NCBI GenBank assembly: GCA_027069135.1
Contig: JALXFE010000578.1
Coordinates: 1 to 36,606, forward strand
Direction of reading: 5' to 3'
DNA length: 36,606 bases
DNA from: Thermoanaerobaculia bacterium
GTDB lineage: Bacteria; Acidobacteriota; Thermoanaerobaculia; Multivoradales; JAHZIX01
The position numbers were made by a program, and so were the translations under genes. Position 1 is the first letter of the stretch; every line of letters starts with the position of its first letter. Shown one piece after another: positions 28,480-36,546 of the stretch. The notes below the pieces were generated by a model. That model saw only the letters and a list, made by a program, of their open reading frames with translations. It was not told where the DNA came from and did not search any database.

Positions 28480-28849
28480 CGATAAACTCTTTGTACTGAT
28501 CCGCACTCATCAGGCCCGAAAGGTCTGCCCCGGCATCGATCTTCATCTTGATCAGCCAACCGTTGTTGTGGGGGTCGCTGTTGAGCACCTCCGGGTCGTC
28601 GACGACGGCCTCGTTGGTTTCCACGACTTCTCCCGCGACGGGAGTGTAGAGCTCCGCGACGGCCTTCACCGACTCGATCGACCCGATTTCATCATCGGCT
28701 TCGAAGGTCTGCCCGACCTCCGGGAGCTCGACGAAAACGACATCGCCCAACTGGTGTTGAGCAAAATCTGTGACGCCGAGAACACACGTCTCGCCCTCCA
28801 CGTGGACCCATTCATGTTCCTTGGAATAGAGATACTCGTCCAGGTACAT
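28463..28849 (-). CDS. gcvH: Glycine cleavage system H protein (lipoyl carrier)
   Basis: A 128-residue lipoate-bearing shuttle protein. The lipoylated lysine is Lys62 in the motif ESVKAVAE. The start SKEHEWVHVEG and the sequence NNGWLIKMKI near the C-terminus are typical. The ATG at 28849 has a strong GGAGGAAGG just upstream, whereas the longer open frame would overlap gcvT. It starts 61 bp after gcvT and its end overlaps gcvPA. Confidence 0.97.
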   Translation of the reverse strand: MYLDEYLYSKEHEWVHVEGETCVLGVTDFAQHQLGDVVFVELPEVGQTFEADDEIGSIESVKAVAELYTPVAGEVVETNEAVVDDPEVLNSDPHNNGWLIKMKIDAGADLSGLMSADQYKEFIDGEDA

Positions 28850-28910
28850 CCTTCCTCCCCGGCCAGTGCCCCTCAGCGAATCGACCCTGAGGGTACTTAA
28901 GCGGCCTGAT

Positions 28911-30014
28911 TTATTTCGAACGCCGATAGAACGGCGTCTCAATAACGGTTGCTGCCAATAATTTGCCTCGTACGTTGAGGGTCACGGTTTGACCCAGCTC
29001 TGCCAGAGCCTTCGGTACGTAGGCGAGACCCAAAGCCTTCTTCAGCGTCGGCGAATACGTTCCGCTGGTGACCCTCCCTACCTCTTCGCCGTCGACGACC
29101 ACGCCATGTCCCTGGCGCGCAATGCCGCGATCGGTAACCTCGAATCCGATCAGGCTGCGCTGGGCGCCTCGGCCGCTCAAGGCCTCGAGGGCGGATCGCC
29201 CCACAAAATCACCCTTCGCCATCTTGATCGTCCAGCCGAGACCCGCTTCCCACGGGGTCGTGGTGTCGTCGATCTCGTGGCCGTAGAGAGCCATGGCGGC
29301 TTCCAGGCGCAAAGTGTCGCGGGCTCCCAGGCCGGCCGGTTGCAGCCCGTCCTCCCCTCCCACCTCGAGGAGCTTGCGCCAGACCTCCGGAGCACCTTGA
29401 GGAGCCATGTAGAGCTCGAAGCCGTCCTCGCCGGTGTAGCCGGTCCGGGAGATCATCGCCCGATGGCCGGCAACCTCCCCCATGGCGAAACGGTAATAGC
29501 GGATGGCTGGCAGGTCGGTCTCGGTCAGACGGGAGAGGATCTCCGGGGCCCGAGGCCCCTGAAGAGCCAAGAGGGCATAGCGATCCGAGGCATTCTCCAA
29601 CTCCACCGCGCCGCTGCGGTGGGACTCAAACCATTGGAAGTCTTTGGCGATATTGGCCGCGTTGACGACCACCAGGAACTCTTCCTTCGCGAGCCGGTAG
29701 ACGAGGAGATCGTCCACGTAGGTACCTTCTTCGGTCAGCAGGGCGCTGTAATGAGCCCGACCGACCCGCAGCTTGGCAACGTCATTTGGGGTCACCCTCT
29801 GCAAAAAGGACTCCGCGTCCGGCCCCCGAACGTGGAACTCTCCCATGTGGGAAACGTCAAAAAGGCCCGCCGCCGTGCGCACGGCCTCATGCTCCGCCAT
29901 GAGACCTCGGTACTGCACCGGCATGATCCAGCCGGCAAAGTCCACAAGGCGGGCACCGGCCTCCTCATGGCAGGCGTGAAGAGGCGTCTTCCGGAGACTC
30001 TCGCTGTCACTCAT
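28911..30014 (-). CDS. gcvT: Glycine cleavage system T protein (aminomethyltransferase)
   Basis: GcvT moves the aminomethyl carbon from GcvH to tetrahydrofolate, giving methylene-THF and ammonia. The 367-residue protein has [21 protein letters not shown], cited as two adjoining blocks (residues 12-22 and 23-32), then [23 protein letters not shown] and [20 protein letters not shown]. All are family hallmarks. It is first in the T-H-P1-P2 operon. The leader of about 200 bp lacks a recognisable glycine riboswitch. The ribosome-binding site is a weak GAAG. Confidence 0.97.
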   Translation of the reverse strand: MSDSESLRKTPLHACHEEAGARLVDFAGWIMPVQYRGLMAEHEAVRTAAGLFDVSHMGEFHVRGPDAESFLQRVTPNDVAKLRVGRAHYSALLTEEGTYVDDLLVYRLAKEEFLVVVNAANIAKDFQWFESHRSGAVELENASDRYALLALQGPRAPEILSRLTETDLPAIRYYRFAMGEVAGHRAMISRTGYTGEDGFELYMAPQGAPEVWRKLLEVGGEDGLQPAGLGARDTLRLEAAMALYGHEIDDTTTPWEAGLGWTIKMAKGDFVGRSALEALSGRGAQRSLIGFEVTDRGIARQGHGVVVDGEEVGRVTSGTYSPTLKKALGLAYVPKALAELGQTVTLNVRGKLLAATVIETPFYRRSK

Positions 30015-30146
30015 ATTTTCTTCGCTTCGCTAGATTTCAGCCGTCGGCGGAACAGCGGAAAAGCTATCACAAACCTGCCCCCAGGCAAGCCTGCCCCGCC
30101 TCGAAAAGAAACCGTCGTCATCGGCGCCCCGGAGGACGATACAATC

Positions 30147-30188
30147 TTCGTTGCGCCGCCTTCGTGGCGCCGCCTTCGTGGCACCGGA
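30147..30188. repeat. 14-bp tandem repeat in the gcvT upstream region
   Basis: Three copies of TTCGTGGCGCCGCC-like units lie at 30147-30160, 30161-30174 and 30175-30188, with small differences. They sit between divergent gcvT and the beta-lactamase-fold gene, 34 bp before the latter's start. Confidence 0.75.
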
Positions 30189-30221
30189 CCCCCTATTGGG
30201 CGGAGAATCGAAAATCAGAAG

Positions 30222-31280
30222 ATGAAACCAAGACGACCGAAGCCTGTTTCCTCGCTCTTAGTCCTCGGATTTGTTGTCCTGGGTACCCTCCGGGCGGCAG
30301 CTCAGGAGGCAGCCCCGCCGCAGCAACAGCAGCCATCCGGCATCGAAGCTGCCGAAGCGCTTCTGCACACGGCGGTGAGCCAAGACCAAACCCCCGGCGC
30401 GGCGCTCCTGACGATTCGTGCAGGAGAAATCGAGGTCGAGCGCTACCTCGGCCGCTTCCACCGAGGATTGGTGCTGCCCTTCGACGGGGCCTCCGCCTGG
30501 CTGTCGACGGCCTTGGTCCTCACCCTGGTAGACGCCGGTCTCCTCGACCTCGAGGATCCCCTGGTCAAATTTTTTCCCTCGGCGCCGGACGACAAAGCCG
30601 CCGTCACCTTGCGGCGGCTGCTCTCCCACACCTCCGGACTTCCGACCACCCACCCTTGCCTCGCGGATCGCTCCGAGACCCTGGACCAATGCGCCCAGGA
30701 AATCCTTCACACCCCCCGGGCCGGAGCCCCGGGTACCGACTTCCTCTTCGGCGCCGCCAGCCTCCAGGTGGCCGGTCGGGTCGTTGAGATTGCCACGCAG
30801 ATGCCTTGGGAATCGAGTTTTCAACAGCGGATAGTGCAGCCCCTGGGACTGCGCAAGACGACCTATGGATCGGATCCGAACCCCTCCATCGCCTCGGGAG
30901 CCCGGGGCACCGTAGGAGAGTACGGCCGATTTCTTAAAGCTCTTCTGCCTCCCCGCGCGGGTTCCAAGCCCCTGCTCTCGCCCGTCCTCGCCGTCGAGAT
31001 GTTGACCGACCACGCCGCGGGCACGAATCGGAGGTATTGGCCGTCGAAGAACGCCCAAGGTTTTGGCCTCGGCGCCTGGCTCGGTGGCGACGAGAGCTCC
31101 GGGATCTCCGCCGTGGCTCCAGGACGACTGGGCTTCATCCCCTGGCTGTTTCGAGACCGGGACTTCGCCGCCCTCGTCGTCTATTCCACTGAACCGGCGC
31201 TGGCTACCCGGCTACGGGATCGCCTGACTCCTCTCATTCTCGAAGGAGCGAACGGCTCGGGGGCCGGCTCAGGCCTCTAG
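30222..31280 (+). CDS. Secreted beta-lactamase-fold serine hydrolase homologue, probable pseudoenzyme
   Basis: A 352-residue exported protein with a signal peptide (SLLVLGFVVLGTLRAAAQ, cut near AAA-Q) followed by a class C beta-lactamase/EstB-type fold. Fold landmarks are LTLVDAGLLDLEDPLVKFFP, LRRLLSHTSGLPTT, LQVAGRVVEIA, QPLGLRKTTYG and PGRLGFIPW. The catalytic SxxK site reads GASA (89-92) when aligned on the following WL, so both the nucleophilic Ser and the Lys are replaced. With the other alignment (SAWL, 91-94) the Lys is still lost. The tyrosine motif is FGA (176-178) in place of Y-x-N/G. It is likely catalytically dead and perhaps a binding protein. Its last 12 bp overlap the convergent kinase gene. 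Confidence 0.85.
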   Translation: MKPRRPKPVSSLLVLGFVVLGTLRAAAQEAAPPQQQQPSGIEAAEALLHTAVSQDQTPGAALLTIRAGEIEVERYLGRFHRGLVLPFDGASAWLSTALVLTLVDAGLLDLEDPLVKFFPSAPDDKAAVTLRRLLSHTSGLPTTHPCLADRSETLDQCAQEILHTPRAGAPGTDFLFGAASLQVAGRVVEIATQMPWESSFQQRIVQPLGLRKTTYGSDPNPSIASGARGTVGEYGRFLKALLPPRAGSKPLLSPVLAVEMLTDHAAGTNRRYWPSKNAQGFGLGAWLGGDESSGISAVAPGRLGFIPWLFRDRDFAALVVYSTEPALATRLRDRLTPLILEGANGSGAGSGL

Positions 31281-33575
31281 GGTGGCGGAAGGGTCCAACC
31301 CAGGAATCGAGGTCTCGGGGGCCAGGCCCAAGGCCCCCAACAAGGTTTGGAAACGGGGTTCTTCGCGCAGGCTATCGAAGGCCGGCCGAACCCTGAGCCA
31401 GATGAGATCCGCCGCACGCTGCTCCTTCGCCCTCTCTAGCAGATGAAGCGCCCTCCCCGTTCCACCGAGGGCTGCCACCACCTGGGAGAAAAGCACCGGC
31501 GATACATAGCGGCTCTGCACGAGTCCCTCCAACTCGTCCAACTTCGCCTTGGCCAGATCCTCGTTTCCGCTCCGCGCATAGGCAACACCGAGACCCGCGA
31601 TCATCTCCGGGCTCTGGCCGGAGAGCTTCAGGGCCGATTGGAAGGCGCGGATCGCCTCCTGCGTTTCCCCGGTCTCTAAGAGAGCCTGAGCGAGGAAGAA
31701 ATGTCCTAGACCGAATCCGCTATCGATGGTGAGAGCCCTCTCGTACTCCGCGATGGCGGCCCCGTGGCGCCGGGAGAAAAAATAGGCGAGGCCCAGGCTG
31801 ACGTTGACCGGTAACGACAGGGGGTCGAGCTGCTGAGCTCGCTTCATCTGCCGGATCCCTTCCTCGAAACGGCCGAGGGGAAGCAGATAGCTGGTCGCAT
31901 ACCAATGGTAGGCGGTGGCATACCCCGGATCCCGGTCCAGGGCGCGTTGAAAATCCAGGAGGGCCCCGGGAAAGTCCCAATCGTAGACGGCTCGCACAGC
32001 GGCTCGGGAGACATAGACCTCCGCCAGCTCCGGATCCAGCTCGAGGGCCTGGTCGGCAGCTTCCTGGGCCTGGGGCATCACACTCCGGGGATCCTTGGCT
32101 CCGTAGAGGCCGAGCAAGGCCAGGGAATCCGCGAGACCGGCATAGGCCCGGCCGAATTTGCCGTCTCTTCTAAGAGCCTGCTGGAAGAACTCAACGCCGC
32201 GCTCCAGATCCGATTCCGTTCGCTTGTTCCAGAAAAACCGACCCTGGAGATACAGGTTGTAGCTCTCCAGGTCCTGGGGCGGAGCCGGCTGCCTCGGGGC
32301 CTCTACGGTCCCGGTCAGGGTGACGTGCAGAGCCTCCGTCACGTGGGTGGCGATCTCATCCTGAAGGGCGAAGAGGTCCGCCATCTCCCGATCGTAGCGT
32401 TCCGTCCAGAGCTGGTAGCCGTCCTTCGTATCGAGGAGGCGAACCGTGATGCGCAACCGCGCTCCGGCCTTGCGCACACTGCCCTCCAGGAGATGCACGA
32501 CATCGAGCGTTCGACCGATCTCCTGGGGGGTCAGGCCTCGTTCGGCAACCTGCGCCGCGGACGTTCTGGACGCCACCTGCACGCCCGGCACACGGGCCAG
32601 AGAAACCATCAACTCTTCCGCCAGCCCACTACAGAAATACTCCTGATCCCGCTCCTGGCTGAGATCCTCGAAAGGCAAGACCGCGACCGCAGGGTTGAGC
32701 CGAGGGGTGGCCATGGACCTCGTGCCGAGAGCCTCTACCGCCCCCGGCGCAGACGCCCCGACGGTCCCCAGGAAGCCCTCCAGATCCCGAGCCATCTCGC
32801 GGGCATCCTGGTAGCGTTCGCCCGGCTCCTTCTGCAGAGCCCGGAGCACCACCGCCTCGAGAGCTTCCCAGCGCGGATGGTCCTGAGCCGGGATCGGCTT
32901 GAGGGGATCCATCAGAATCGCCAGGATCTGCTCGCTCTGGACGACACCTTCGAAGGGAGGGGTTCCCGTCAAGGCCTCGTAGAGAACGACCCCCAGGGAC
33001 CAGAGGTCACTGCGCTGATCGATCTCCCGCCCCCGGAGGGCCTCCGGCGCCATGTACCGGGTCGTCCCCAACGCCTTGCCGACTTGGGTCAATCCCTGGC
33101 CACCCGCCCATTTCGCCACTCCGAAATCCAGAATCTTGACGACACCGGCCTGCGTGAGCATCAGGTTCTCCGGCTTGATGTCCCGATGGACGATGCTCTG
33201 GCGATGGGCGACCTCGAGGCCGTGGGCGACGCTCAACGCCAACCGTGCTGCCTCCTCACACCCCAGAGGAGCCCGGGAGATACGGTCGCGAAGAGTCTCC
33301 CCTTCATAGAGCGCCATGGCGATGAACATCCGGCCGTCCGGAAGCTCCTCGACGCTGTAAATCGTGCAGATATTCGGATGGTCCAGGCGAGACGCCGCTT
33401 GGGCTTCCTGGCGGAATCGCTGGCGAGCGGCAGATTCATCCAGACGGTCCTCAGGCAAGAATTTCAGCGCAACCGTTCGCTCCAAACGGGTGTCGAGGCC
33501 CTTGTAGACGACCCCCATTCCACCCTTCGCAAGTTTCTTGAGAATTCGGTAGTGGGAAATTTTCTGCTCGTCCAA
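31269..33575 (-). CDS. Ser/Thr protein kinase with TolB-like domain and TPR repeats
   Basis: A 768-residue soluble fusion. The kinase domain (about 8-270) is complete: GGMGVVYKG glycine loop (18-26), Lys38 in VALKFL, catalytic HRDIKPEN with Asp132, DFG (150-152), and MAPEAL. A TolB/FlgO-like N-terminal module follows (about 292-415: AVAVLPFEDLSQERDQEYF, LLEGSVRKAGARLRITVRL, LWTERYDRE). The rest (about 435-745) is TPR repeats. No transmembrane helix is visible, unlike classic PknB receptors. This layout is frequent in acidobacterial genomes. The start is TTG at 33575 with GGGGGAG about 7 nt upstream. It is divergent from the TPR/L,D-transpeptidase pair. Confidence 0.94.
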   Translation of the reverse strand: MDEQKISHYRILKKLAKGGMGVVYKGLDTRLERTVALKFLPEDRLDESAARQRFRQEAQAASRLDHPNICTIYSVEELPDGRMFIAMALYEGETLRDRISRAPLGCEEAARLALSVAHGLEVAHRQSIVHRDIKPENLMLTQAGVVKILDFGVAKWAGGQGLTQVGKALGTTRYMAPEALRGREIDQRSDLWSLGVVLYEALTGTPPFEGVVQSEQILAILMDPLKPIPAQDHPRWEALEAVVLRALQKEPGERYQDAREMARDLEGFLGTVGASAPGAVEALGTRSMATPRLNPAVAVLPFEDLSQERDQEYFCSGLAEELMVSLARVPGVQVASRTSAAQVAERGLTPQEIGRTLDVVHLLEGSVRKAGARLRITVRLLDTKDGYQLWTERYDREMADLFALQDEIATHVTEALHVTLTGTVEAPRQPAPPQDLESYNLYLQGRFFWNKRTESDLERGVEFFQQALRRDGKFGRAYAGLADSLALLGLYGAKDPRSVMPQAQEAADQALELDPELAEVYVSRAAVRAVYDWDFPGALLDFQRALDRDPGYATAYHWYATSYLLPLGRFEEGIRQMKRAQQLDPLSLPVNVSLGLAYFFSRRHGAAIAEYERALTIDSGFGLGHFFLAQALLETGETQEAIRAFQSALKLSGQSPEMIAGLGVAYARSGNEDLAKAKLDELEGLVQSRYVSPVLFSQVVAALGGTGRALHLLERAKEQRAADLIWLRVRPAFDSLREEPRFQTLLGALGLAPETSIPGLDPSATLEA

Positions 33576-33723
33576 GAAATCTCCCCCGCTGGCTCGCGGC
33601 GCTTAATATTCGTCTCGGAAACGACATCCCGGAGTATATCCTCGTACACCACAGCTTCCGGAAAGGCACCCTAAGTTACAGCACCACAAAGACTTAGCTT
33701 CTGCAAGCACATTCCCGAGGCGT

Positions 33724-33915
33724 TGTGGAAAACCTCTTATGGCTCGGTCAGCCCCTGAGACCCTCCCATCAACCGTCGCTTCAAAACACTGAAAACAAAA
33801 GACTTACACCCATGCACAGGTTTCTGTTCAAAATGCTGTTATACCTTGTTCCAAGGGTATTTGGAGGGCTTTTGGAGAGGTTTTCCACAGCGATTTCCAC
33901 AGTAGCTGTGGAGAA
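33724..33915. other. Cluster of DnaA-box-like sites in AT-rich intergenic DNA
   Basis: The divergent gap 33576-34158 holds no gene I can support. Four 9-mers close to the DnaA box (TTATCCACA, or the TTTTCCACA form) occur at 33724-33732 (minus), 33881-33889 (plus), 33893-33901 (plus, ATTTCCACA) and 33907-33915 (minus, TTCTCCACA). The last two form an inverted repeat TCCACAG-TAG-CTGTGGA. The 33776-33870 stretch between the outer boxes is AT-rich compared with the rest of the window. This fits an origin-like or DnaA-binding region but no dnaA or dnaN gene is in view. Confidence 0.4.
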
Positions 33916-34158
33916 CTCCGTAAACCCGCATAAAGACTGGAATCCTCCGCTGCTCGGGGGGCCGGGAATCTATTCCTCGTGCTAGACTTCCTCTGAGTGA
34001 ACCCCAAATTGAGTCCGACTCGTCACCAACATACCCGGCGCTCTGAACGTTGCGTCGCTATCTTCGGTTTCGGGTCGAGATGGCCGGGGAACCACCCAAC
34101 GAGGTTTAACCGCGTGACTCGGACCCGCGGAATCGATCCGCACTTCTCTGGACACCGC

Positions 34159-35154
34159 ATGCGCGTTTCAATTTGGATGATTCTCATCGTCGTGGCCGCA
34201 GCCGTGGTCGCTATGCCCGCTCAATCCCAGGAAGTCTCCCTGGAAACGATCCAAGAAATAGCTCGAGGTGGCCACCAAGCCCAAGCTCTGTCGCAGCTGG
34301 ATGCATTCCTTGCTTCCCGGCCCGACAACTTCGACGCCCTGTTGCTCAAGGGAAACCTATGGGTGGAAATCGGACGTCCCGCCGATGCCGAAGAAATCTT
34401 CTCGAACCTGGTCGAGCGATTCCCCGACCGACCGGAGGCCTACAACAATCTGGCGGTTCTCCAGGCCCAGGCGGGGCGCTTCGAAGAAGCCGCAGAGAGC
34501 CTCCTGGGTGCCTTGGGAACCCATCCGAGCTACCGGGTGGCCTATCAGAATCTCGGCCGGGTCTATGGCCAATTTGCCAGTCAGGCCTATAGCAGGGCCC
34601 TGGGCGTTCAGGATTCCCAGCCCTCCCAAGGGGTGCACCTGACTCTGCTTACAAACCCGGCGGCGCTTACAAACCCGGCGGCGCTTACAAACCCGGCAGC
34701 GCTTTCGGACCCGACGGCGACCCGGCCCCCCGTGCCACGGCAAGAGGATCCTCCACCGACACCGGAACACCACCCGGCGCCCCCTCCCCCGACAGACCGT
34801 GCGGTCCTATCGTCGGAAGACGCCGTCGCATCGACCATTCGTGGATGGGCTCGGGCCTGGTCGGAACAACGGGTCGGGGACTACCTGGCCTTCTATTCCA
34901 CCAGGTTTCGCCCCGCCGACGGCTCCGCGAGGGCGCAGTGGGCCGCCCAACGAAAGACCCGTTTGAGTACACCGAGATTCATCCGGGTGGTCATCGGCAA
35001 CCTCCGGACGCCGATCGCAGACGCTGACCGCGTCGAAGCCTCCTTCCTCCAGACCTACACCTCGGATCGGTTCTCCGACTCTGTCGAAAAGCGCCTGGTG
35101 CTTGAAAAGGAGGGGGTTGGGTGGAAAATCCTAGAAGAGGAAACCCTACCGTGA
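34159..35154 (+). CDS. Exported TPR protein with Cds6-like C-terminal domain
   Basis: A 331-residue protein with a signal peptide (SIWMILIVVAAAVVAMPAQSQ). TPR-like helices follow (about 30-150; DNFDALLLKGNLWVEIGRPADAEEIF, cited as a region near residues 52-77, and EAYNNLAVLQAQAGRFEEAA). A low-complexity linker comes next, with LTNPAA repeats and a Pro-rich segment (about 160-215). The C-terminal ~110 residues (WARAWSEQRVGDYLAFYS, FIRVVIGNL, EKEGVGWKILEEE) resemble the NTF2-like Cds6 C-terminal domain. The next gene, an L,D-transpeptidase, carries a similar domain and overlaps by 34 bp, so both likely act on the cell wall in the periplasm. The start has no clear ribosome-binding site. Confidence 0.8.
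   Translation: MRVSIWMILIVVAAAVVAMPAQSQEVSLETIQEIARGGHQAQALSQLDAFLASRPDNFDALLLKGNLWVEIGRPADAEEIFSNLVERFPDRPEAYNNLAVLQAQAGRFEEAAESLLGALGTHPSYRVAYQNLGRVYGQFASQAYSRALGVQDSQPSQGVHLTLLTNPAALTNPAALTNPAALSDPTATRPPVPRQEDPPPTPEHHPAPPPPTDRAVLSSEDAVASTIRGWARAWSEQRVGDYLAFYSTRFRPADGSARAQWAAQRKTRLSTPRFIRVVIGNLRTPIADADRVEASFLQTYTSDRFSDSVEKRLVLEKEGVGWKILEEETLP
34648..34719 (+). repeat. 18-bp in-frame tandem repeat (LTNPAA)
   Basis: Units CTTACAAACCCGGCGGCG lie at 34648-34665, 34666-34683 and 34684-34701, with a degenerate fourth copy at 34702-34719. They encode LTNPAA three times and then LSDPTA in the linker of the TPR protein. Because the unit is 18 bp, copy-number change would keep the frame. Confidence 0.85.
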
Positions 35155-36356
35155 AGCTCCCAGGCCTCGCCGCCGGGCTGGGCCTTTCGGCCTTGGTTCT
35201 CCTCGCTGCAGATATTCCTCCAGCGAACCGTCCCTCGCCGGATGTCTATCTCCCCCCCGCCCCCACGCCTCAAGAGGGTGGGCTGATCGCCGCCTTGGTA
35301 GAGATCCACCGAGGCGAGCTGGATCGCGCCCTCAAGAATCTCTCCGGCGTCGTCGATCGCCAGCCGAACTTTCGTCTCGCCCAGCTCGTCTATGCGGATC
35401 TGATGGTGGCCCGGGCCGGGAGGCTTTCGGGATTTGGCAATGGCGGTCCCCAGGATTTGGTGGACGGTCTTCGGCAGGAGGCTCAGATGCGTCTGCGGCG
35501 CTATCTGACCCTCCCTCCCGAGGCCTCTGTTCCCGCCAACCTCCTTCAACTTCCGGCGAGTGTATCCAGTGCCCTGCTCTTCGATGTCCAGGACTCTCGC
35601 ATGTACTTGGTGCGCCGCCAGGGGGAGGCGTTGGTCCGGGCCAAGGACTACTACATCTCGATCGGCAAGGGTGGTACCGGCAAACGCTTCGAGGGGGACC
35701 ACAAGACGCCCCTCGGGGTCTACCACGTAGCCTCCTATCTTCCCGGGAGTGAGCTTCCGGACCTCTACGGCACCGGCGCCTTCCCCATCACCTATCCGAA
35801 TCTTTGGGATCGCAGTCTGGGGCGTACCGGTAGCGGCATCTGGATCCACGGCACTGATTTCGAGACCTATAGCCGCCCCCCCTTGTCCAGCGAGGGCTGC
35901 CTGACCCTCAGCAACCAGGACTTCTCCGCTCTGCGCAACGTCGTCGAGATCGGAAGGACCCCCATCATCGTCAGCCGGGGTCTTGACTGGCAGGATGCAG
36001 AAAGCCTGGAACAGCAGCGGCAGACCATCTCGAGCGCCCTTGCAACCTGGGAGCAGGATTGGGAGAGCCTCGACACCGAGCGCTACCTGCGCCATTACTC
36101 GCAAAAGTTTCGCTCCGCCGGCAAGAGCCGCGAAGTCTTCGCCGCCCACAAGCGCCGAGTCAACCGGGCCAAGCGGTTCATTCGGGTAGACCTGCGAGAC
36201 GTCGGCATCTACCGCTATCCCGGGGAAGAAGGCTTGGTCCTCGTGGAGTTCCTACAGGACTACCGCAGCTCAAATCTGAACAGCCAGCGGCGAAAGCAAC
36301 AATTCTGGCGGCAGGAAGGCGAGGCTTGGAAGATCGTCTTCGAAGGTGGGGCCTAG
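35121..36356 (+). CDS. L,D-transpeptidase (YkuD) with Cds6-like C-terminal domain
   Basis: A 411-residue exported peptidoglycan enzyme. After a signal anchor (LPGLAAGLGLSALVLLAA) and a Pro-rich stretch comes a short helical TPR-like region (55-100). The YkuD domain (about 150-287) contains the catalytic histidine His243 (IWIHGTDFE) and the nucleophile Cys260 in SSEGCLTL, matching the HG-x-SxGC signature. The C-terminus (300-411; LATWEQDWESLDTERYLRHY, RFIRVDLRDV, EGEAWKIVFEG) resembles that of the upstream TPR protein. GTG at 35121 has a near-perfect AAGGAGG 7 nt upstream and is chosen. GTG at 35151, overlapping the previous stop as GTGA, is the alternative. It may cross-link or trim peptidoglycan, as Csd6-type enzymes do. 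Confidence 0.9.
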   Translation: MENPRRGNPTVKLPGLAAGLGLSALVLLAADIPPANRPSPDVYLPPAPTPQEGGLIAALVEIHRGELDRALKNLSGVVDRQPNFRLAQLVYADLMVARAGRLSGFGNGGPQDLVDGLRQEAQMRLRRYLTLPPEASVPANLLQLPASVSSALLFDVQDSRMYLVRRQGEALVRAKDYYISIGKGGTGKRFEGDHKTPLGVYHVASYLPGSELPDLYGTGAFPITYPNLWDRSLGRTGSGIWIHGTDFETYSRPPLSSEGCLTLSNQDFSALRNVVEIGRTPIIVSRGLDWQDAESLEQQRQTISSALATWEQDWESLDTERYLRHYSQKFRSAGKSREVFAAHKRRVNRAKRFIRVDLRDVGIYRYPGEEGLVLVEFLQDYRSSNLNSQRRKQQFWRQEGEAWKIVFEGGA

Positions 36357-36401
36357 CGGGCCACCCTCGGCGTCGGCAATTGCAGCCGCTTCTACCTCCC
36401 A

Positions 36402-36461
36402 ATATTCGGCTGCCCCTTCCAGAAACACACCAATTTCCCCGGATATTCGGCTGCCCCTTCC
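36402..36461. repeat. Direct repeat downstream of the L,D-transpeptidase gene
   Basis: ATATTCGGCTGCCCCTTCC occurs at 36402-36420 and again at 36443-36461, followed in both cases by a GAAA-like run, giving a 41-bp period. The 190-bp tail after the transpeptidase stop otherwise shows nothing recognisable. Confidence 0.7.
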
Positions 36462-36546
36462 GGAAATATCCCGAATTCCGCCGTTTCCCCCAAATTCTCC
36501 CCCCGGATCTGCAAGATCCTGCTCCTACCTTCCGTCCTTAAGGAGT

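Noticed and set aside
30015-30221. Glycine riboswitch upstream of gcvT
   Set aside because: I looked for the conserved core of the aptamer on the minus strand and did not find it; only the 14-bp tandem repeat is visible.
33725-33985. 86-codon open frame in the divergent gap before the TPR gene
   Set aside because: No ribosome-binding site or family resemblance; it overlaps the DnaA-box-like cluster and has AT-rich, non-coding-like composition.
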